Source: Elephas maximus indicus
Lineage: Eukaryota > Chordata > Mammalia > Proboscidea > Elephantidae
DNA length: 64,000 nucleotides
Direction of reading: 5' to 3'
Assembly (NCBI RefSeq): GCF_024166365.1
Contig: NC_064827.1
Span: 46,714,635-46,778,634 of the forward strand
Shown here: positions 58,161 to 64,000 of the stretch, piece after piece
Numbering within the stretch: the stretch's first letter is position 1
Layout of the letters: each line of letters begins with the position of its first letter
The notes under the pieces: model-generated
The model's input: the letters and a program-made list of their open reading frames with translations, nothing else
Database searches by the model: none
Told to the model about the DNA's origin: nothing
Program-made: the position numbers and the translations under genes

Positions 58161-61077
58161 AAAGGATGAGTTTCCACGGCTGTGGGAAAGGGTGGGAGCC
58201 CTCCACATGGCGAGCCCAGCCTCCCTCCATCCCCAGCCCAGGCAGACTCAGGTGCAGCCAGAAAAACAAGGTCTGGTCTGGAGTCAGGAGGCAAGTGCGC
58301 TCTTCCCATCTCTGGGTCTCAGTTTCTCCATTTGTACAGGGTTTCTTTTTGTTCCCTACATCCCAAGTTTTCTGCTAGGCACTATAACTAGAGCAGCTTG
58401 CTGCAAATGTCCTTCCCCTGAAATAACGAGGAAACCAGAACCAATCTTGGGTGAAAAGATGTACCTGACTTGTGATGTCTAGAGCTGTGGAGGAATAGCA
58501 TGACCATGAAGGGAACAAAAGGAATGCCTGTTGAGGTTGTCATCATCCCTAGCTACTGATGAGGAGCTGGGAGATCAGAGAGGTTAAGCGACTTATCCAA
58601 GGTCACACAGCTAGAAAGAGACAGCATGGATCTGACTCTAGGTCTGTGTAATTTGAAGTCTCGTCCTGAGGATTCTCTCGTTGCAGCCAATGTAAACCAT
58701 AAAATCCCATCACTGTAAAAGAGTGGATGTGGGCACGTGACAGAAACTTCTAGATCAGACCTTGACAACCCACATGGCCCTGGACCACAAAGAGCTCTTT
58801 CTCCAGCAATCTGTGGCTCTGTGAATCTATAATGAAGAGAGCAAGGCACCATGGACCGAATACTTACTGTGTCGAAGGCACATGCTAAGTACTTCACATA
58901 TATTGTCTCTTTATGCAGCAACCCATTTTACAGATGAGGAAGCCTAGGCCCAGAGCGATTAAGTCTCTTTGCCCAGGATCGCCCTGCTAGTAAGTGGCAA
59001 AGCCGGAGTTCAAGAGCCCAAGCCTGTCTGATTTGGAACCTGTGGGATTGCTGCCTGGAGTTGTCCCTATCCTGGGGAGCGGGGGTGTGGGTGATGGGGT
59101 ATATTGGAAATCGAGGATTGGAAACTAGGAGGCTTCCTCTCCTCCAGAGCTGTTTCCTCAGTATGGACTGCTCCTTACTCTGCCCACCCCCAACTGCCTT
59201 GGCCCTCCACCCCTTCCACCACCTGCCCTGTGACAGCAACAGCCCCTGATGCCACGTGCCCAACCCCTCCTCTCTCTGTCTCTGTCTGTCTCTCTCTCGG
59301 CTGCACCCCTCCTCCTCTGGGTCCTCGAGTATGTCACAGGGCAAGTGCACAGGATCCCAAGGTCCCTCTGATCAGGGCTGGGCAAGCAAAGCAGTGGAAG
59401 GGTCAAGGCAAGCAATAGCTGTACCCCACCTCACTCACCTGCTTTCCTTGAGGTTTCCTCAGTCCCTTGGGGACAGGGCTGGGGAAGGAGGCTGAGAACT
59501 GAAGTCCAGGCTTTTTGGGCTGGAGGTCATGCTGGGCAGGGAACTCAGCAGCTCTCTGCAGGCCCTGCAGTGGTCTCACGCAGCTGGCCACGTGTGCACC
59601 CTCGTATGGCTCACCCACGGGGCCAGCGGTCGCAATGAAACTGTAAGGGCTTGCAGCCTCGGATGCTGATCCAATGAGGGGATGCTCAGAGGCCGAGTGA
59701 AGTGAAGTCTGTGCTCCCTGCTGAAGGACGACCCCCTCCTCACCCTGCAAACCTTTATTCTTTCTTGCTTCTGGCTGTCAGCAGCAACAAACTAAGATTA
59801 ATCACTTGCTTGCCCTACCCGGACCCAGACATGCCTACTGTTTGAAAACTCTCTCCTTCACTATATAAATCAACGAGGGAAGCAGAAAGGAAAGAAAAAC
59901 AACCTTAACTCAAGTGCACCCCCAGTGCCCCCTGGAATGCAGCCCATCAGCTCTTCCCAGTCCCCGCTCCACCACCCCCTCCACTGGGGCCCCAGGAGGC
60001 ACCTGCTCCATAACGACTGGGTGCCTAGTAGTCAACAAACCTCTGCTAGTTCCAAGCAGGGTATACATGGATGTTATCAAGCAATTAGACGACAAACCAT
60101 CCTGTCCCTCCTCCCCTACTGGAGGAGAAGTCGGGGCCTTCCCACCATCCCCAGGCCTCTCAGCACCTCATCATGTAACTAAAACTGGAAGCAAGTTTAC
60201 GCACTGAGCCCCAAACCCTCATTTTATAGATGCAAGGTGGAAGATACTGGCCCAAGTTGTCTAGCGTAACACAGATACTGCCTGGATGCATCCCCTTGAC
60301 TCGGCCCAGCGCTGTCCTCTCTGCTGCTCCCATGTTGGTTTCTAGAAGTTTGGGCAAGCTGGGAGGAGCAGGACCAGCACATGCCCAGCACCTGATGTGT
60401 GTGGGGTGCCGGGTGTGGGACTCGCCTAGCGAGCTGTGTGACTTCTTACAACAACCTAGGACAGTAGCCTACACCCCGTTTCCCAGGTGATGCTCAGGGA
60501 GGTCAAGTATCTTGCGTAGTATTACACAGCTCGTAAACATGGAATCAGGATTCAAACTCAGAGACTGCTGACTGTAGAGTCTGTGTCTTTCCCACTACAC
60601 CTTGAAAAGGGCTGCCCTGGGTCTCCCCTATCTGGGATGCCTGCCCAAGTGGTACCCACCTCCTGGCCTGAAAACAGCCCCTTGCCAGCATCCTGGGGCT
60701 GTGCTAGCTCAAGGGGCATGTCTACGGGCACGTGGGGGCAGAGGGAGGCCGAAGCTGTGTTCTCTCCTGGTGCACCCTAGTTCGTTAATGGTTCCAGAAT
60801 GCCGTTCTGAGATCATCATTGCGTCCTGCTGAAGCCTTACAGAATGGAGTCCTAATCCCTCAGCCGAGCAGTTAAAGGTGCACCTATCTTAGGCTCAGGT
60901 GAGTGTCTTATTATTGTCCTCACGCCAGCTCTGCACTTTCCTGCCTCTGTGTCCCTTCCCTCTGCCTCAACTGCCCTCTCTCCCCTGTCCATGGGTCTAA
61001 GACCTCCACGCCCTTCAATATCCACCTTCCTCCTTCTGGTTCCTTTTCTTGTTCCCAGCCCTGAGTATTTTCTATCT
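58161..61077 (-). other. SHB intron with MIR relics
   Basis: MIR reverse at about 58545-58650, 58850-59040 (cattttacagatgaggaagc, cctgctagtaagtggcaaag) and 60425-60600. The ORF at 59403-59750 (minus, 115 codons) has no recognised domain and I do not call it a gene. Confidence 0.5.
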
Positions 61078-61255
61078 TGTTGCTGTTGGGTGCCGTCTAG
61101 TCAATTCCGACACATAGTGACCCCATGTGACAGAAAAGAATTGCCCCATAGGATTTTCTCGGCTGTAACCTTTAAAGAAGCAAATCGCCAGGGTGGGTAT
61201 GAACCACCAACCTGTTTAGCAGCCAAGTGCTTCACCTTTGTGCCACAAGGGTTCT
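61078..61255 (-). mobile_element. Afrotherian SINE, long variant
   Basis: Reverse copy starting ttgttgctgttgggtgccgt, with ataggattttctcggctgta, ending ccacaagggttct. The gttgctgttgggtgccgt start matches the RTE LINE tail. Confidence 0.88.
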
Positions 61256-63900
61256 TTTCTTCTACCTCAGGCAGCCAGAACACTTTCTACTAGTCTGTGA
61301 GTCACAGGTGTGAATGTCCCCACCCCTGCAGGCTCTGGGTTCCCTGAGGGCTGGTACTGAACAGGCAGAGCTGAGAGCGGCTCAGGCAGGCTCCTGCAGC
61401 GTCAGGCCCGAGTTGGAGCATGATGGGAACTGTTCAGACCCCTGAAATGTCTCCGAGGCCAGACTCGGGGCCGCTTTCGCAAGGATGCTGTGCAATGTGC
61501 CTCCAGGGATTTGAAGAGCAAAGACCCCTTCCTGAGGAGGGCTGGATGGGGCCATTCCCTACAACAGGCTGGGCCCTCGTCAAAGGGGCAGGGGCTCACT
61601 GGCTGTGGCTTTCTACAGAGGTCCCCGAGTGCCACTTGCTGTCTGTTCTTCCGGCCCCCTGCCAGAAGCAGGCAGAGCCGGCCCAGTACTCCCCCTGGGA
61701 ACCCTCCCCAGCAGCTATAACCCCTAGCCTTTGAAGTCCTGCTTCCCTCATCTGGTCTGGATTCCTCTGCAAAAACTCATGGAACTAGAACTTGCGAAGA
61801 GTCCTTCACAGCCCAAAGTGCCTGAAGAACTCTTTTAATGAGATTTTTCATGATTTTCATCCCTTTCCCACACTGCCTGTCTTTCCAGAGATAGGAAACT
61901 GTGTTAAGAGTTTGATATGTTTTTTGTCAACTTCTAAAGGCTCAAGTTTTACTTCCCTGAGGCTGAAGTGAGTATACCCACAGGTCAGGGCTAAGTGTCG
62001 GGGCCGCATGTCTCCTAGCCTGAATTGTTCTGAGACCAGGGCCCTGCCGCCTGTCCATCCAGCTGCGCCAGGGAAGAGATCTCTGCAGGCAGAAAGGGCA
62101 GGGGGAGCTTTCAAAGGGAACCAGGCAAGAGCTCTATAAGGCAGCTTCACAGGTGGAGGTGTCTCCCATGGAGGGCTTCTGGGAAGCAGTGGGGCGGGTG
62201 TGCAGGTGCCGTCCTGGAACACCAGGCCTGCAGGGAGCCTTTGCCGGGGCGGGGGGTTGGGATCTGTCTGGTCCCTACAGTGGGAAGCAGCCACCATCTC
62301 TAATGTCAGTGTGGCCAAATGTCAGCTGGCAGCCTTAGGACAATCACGATTCCCCTCTGGGTCTCAGTCTCTCCATATGTACAGCACATGGATTGGACTA
62401 AACAGTTTGACACCTGAGGACCTTCTGACTGAATGTTAGAGGTGGTGGGAAGAGAATGGGCTGGGAGGCCAATGGCCTCTGTCTGCCCCAGCCTTAGTTC
62501 CGCTGTAGACTTTGGACAGGTCATTCAGTTTCCACTACCCCAAGAAGGGGAAGAGGGTGGCAATCCCTGTCCTTGTCATCTTGTGAAACTGTCCTAGGGC
62601 ACATGTATAAACTGTAAAGTGGATGTGCCGGGAGGGAGGGTAGGTGGGAATAGGGTTCAAGCATAAGGTGGGTGCCCAAGGACAGGACCTCAGTGAGTGG
62701 ACCCTATACTTCAGGGCCCTCCATCACTCACAACTGAGACACACAAGAACTGCCAAGACTCTCCCACATCTCCCTGTCTTTCCCTGCCCTCCTACCCTTT
62801 GAGATTCCACTTCGCCCTCCAGTAGTCTCTACCTGGAGGGCTCTCGCCTCTCTTCAAGTTTCAAACATCTCCCTGAAGCTTCTCCTAACCCTTTGTGGCA
62901 GGGACCGCCCACCCACGCATCAAGTCTGGGCCTCCAGAGATCTCTCTCCTATGCCCAGCCCACAGCCTGGTACATAGGGCTCTGAGAAATACCTGCCAAA
63001 GGGAGGGCAGAAGGGTGGAAGGCTCTGCTCTCTGAGGCTGGCTCCCCCAGCCCCCTTCTACACTCTAGAACACCTCACAGCAGGGCTTTGCAGCCCCAAG
63101 GTTCACATGAAAATGGCCAGAGGCGGAGCAGCAGCATAGCTGGAATTCCGATGTCAATTTGCACCAGGCAGTGTATGGGGAATGCCAGCCCCACCCTCTA
63201 GAGGGCGGCTGGCAAAGCTGGGGCTGACCCCGGGCAAAAGGGACACACAGGGCTGCTCCGTTTGTGGGTGATGCAAGGGTGCTGGCTCCCTGGCTGCCAG
63301 CAGGGCTGGTCGGGGGGAATGAGGCTGCGGGGAGGCAAGCCCACCTCCCCTCAGCAGCCTGTCCCCCAGCCCCAGGATGGCCCAGCCCACCTCCCCAGGT
63401 TTGGGTGTCTTCAAGGGAAAGCTGACCAGATAAGGCTTCCCCCTCTGGCCTTTGGCGGTGGTCTCTAATGGCTCTGGACAAGTATGCAAAACTAAACTCT
63501 CCACTCCCAACTCCCCAGGGAGAGGCCAGTACCAAAGTCTCATTTCTGATAATGAGAGGTCAGATAGGATGGTGCAGGGAATGAAACCTGGAGCCTGATG
63601 GCACAGTGTTTTCATCCAGGGTCCTGGCAAAGGCCCTGGGTGGTCTCCCCATCTCCTTCCCCTCCTCTGGACTGGGAGAGCTCCAAGGACAAAAGGGTGG
63701 CTGAGCCAAGCGACAGGGGCTAGTGACCTTAGTGACCACCAATTCCAACCCATCCTGGGCAGAGGTGGACGAGGAGGCCAAGAACACACAGGTAGCAGGA
63801 GTGGCAACAGGCCCTTTCTGTGGCTCTTACACTCACTCAGCTTTCAATCATATTGCAGGGCCAACCCAGGCGATGAGGGGCAGGGCAGGAATAATACAAG
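61256..63900 (-). other. SHB intron with MIR and L2 relics
   Basis: MIR forward pieces at about 62330-62410 and 62470-62590. L2 forward at about 62740-62990. Long minus-strand ORFs at 61857-62318 and 63154-63807 overlap others, lack domains, and fit the high GC content. Confidence 0.45.
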
Positions 63901-63904
63901 GTGA

Positions 63905-64000
63905 TGTTCTGACAGCAGAGTGATCATTGCCATCCCAGTGCACAGGTGAGGACACCGAGGCTCCAAATGGTGAAGTGGTGAGCCCAGGCCACAAGGCCAG
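63905..64000 (-). mobile_element. MIR SINE cut by the window edge
   Basis: Reads cagtgcacaggtgaggacac then gtgagcccaggcc, a MIR in reverse that runs off the end. Confidence 0.5.

Noticed and set aside
59403-59750. 115-codon minus-strand ORF with a Pro/Ser-rich tail
   Set aside because: I checked it as a possible SHB exon. It does not match the SHB regions I remember and has no clear flanking splice pair.
63154-63807. 217-codon minus-strand ORF near the right edge
   Set aside because: GC-rich intronic sequence with an overlapping 156-codon ORF in another frame, no recognised domain and no splice-supported context.
41478-64000. Other SHB exons, especially the one with the start of the SH2 domain
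   Set aside because: I looked on the minus strand for the WYHG-type and DYSLSLR-type coding segments and did not find them. They are probably beyond the right edge.
1-64000. CRISPR array, operon or other microbial system
   Set aside because: The only regular array (30389-31042) has abutting units with no spacers. Everything else is vertebrate gene structure and transposon relics.

Overview
The window looks like a vertebrate, mammalian chromosome segment: spliced genes, long introns, a CpG-island promoter, and dense SINE/LINE/LTR/DNA-transposon relics. The lineage marker is a tRNA-derived SINE present about 20 times (A-box/B-box head, then a body ending in a 'cctatagggtcgctatgagt' type tail). 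Together with RTE/BovB-type LINE copies this points to an afrotherian, most likely an elephant or another paenungulate. That assignment rests on recalled repeat families, not on a search.

Two protein-coding genes are recognisable, both on the minus strand and in the order seen on human 9p13. SLC25A51 (mitochondrial NAD+ carrier) has one intact 297-codon coding exon at 12901-13794. A SINE-free AT-rich block at about 9.4-12.9 kb is its likely 3' UTR. A splice acceptor lies just upstream of the start codon, an intron of about 9-10 kb follows, and a CpG-island promoter sits at about 22.7-23.95 kb. SHB (SH2 adaptor) enters with its terminal coding exon at 41294-41477, the C-terminal half of the SH2 domain. 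A short 3' UTR precedes it, and from 41478 to the right edge the sequence is SHB intron. I found no other SHB exon.

Layout: 1-9.4 kb is AT-rich flank with MER2, L1, MIR and MER5 relics. 9.4-24 kb is the SLC25A51 unit; its intron holds a hAT remnant, ancient L1 ORF2, a full-length MIR, an RTE LINE with a recognisable reverse-transcriptase core, SINEs and a striking 36-bp-arm hairpin. 24-40.6 kb is intergenic, with ERVL-type LTR sequence, an RTE 3' end, many SINEs and a nine-copy 69-bp minisatellite. 40.6-64 kb is the SHB 3' end and intron: GC-rich, full of old MIR/L2 but nearly free of young SINEs, with several AT-rich islands that look like candidate regulatory elements.

No prokaryotic-type system, CRISPR array or new multigene pathway is present. 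The most interesting signals are local: an overlapping upstream ORF on SLC25A51, a SINE inserted with a clean target duplication inside the CpG island, the intronic hairpin, the minisatellite, and the shared 3' tail linking the SINEs to the RTE LINE.
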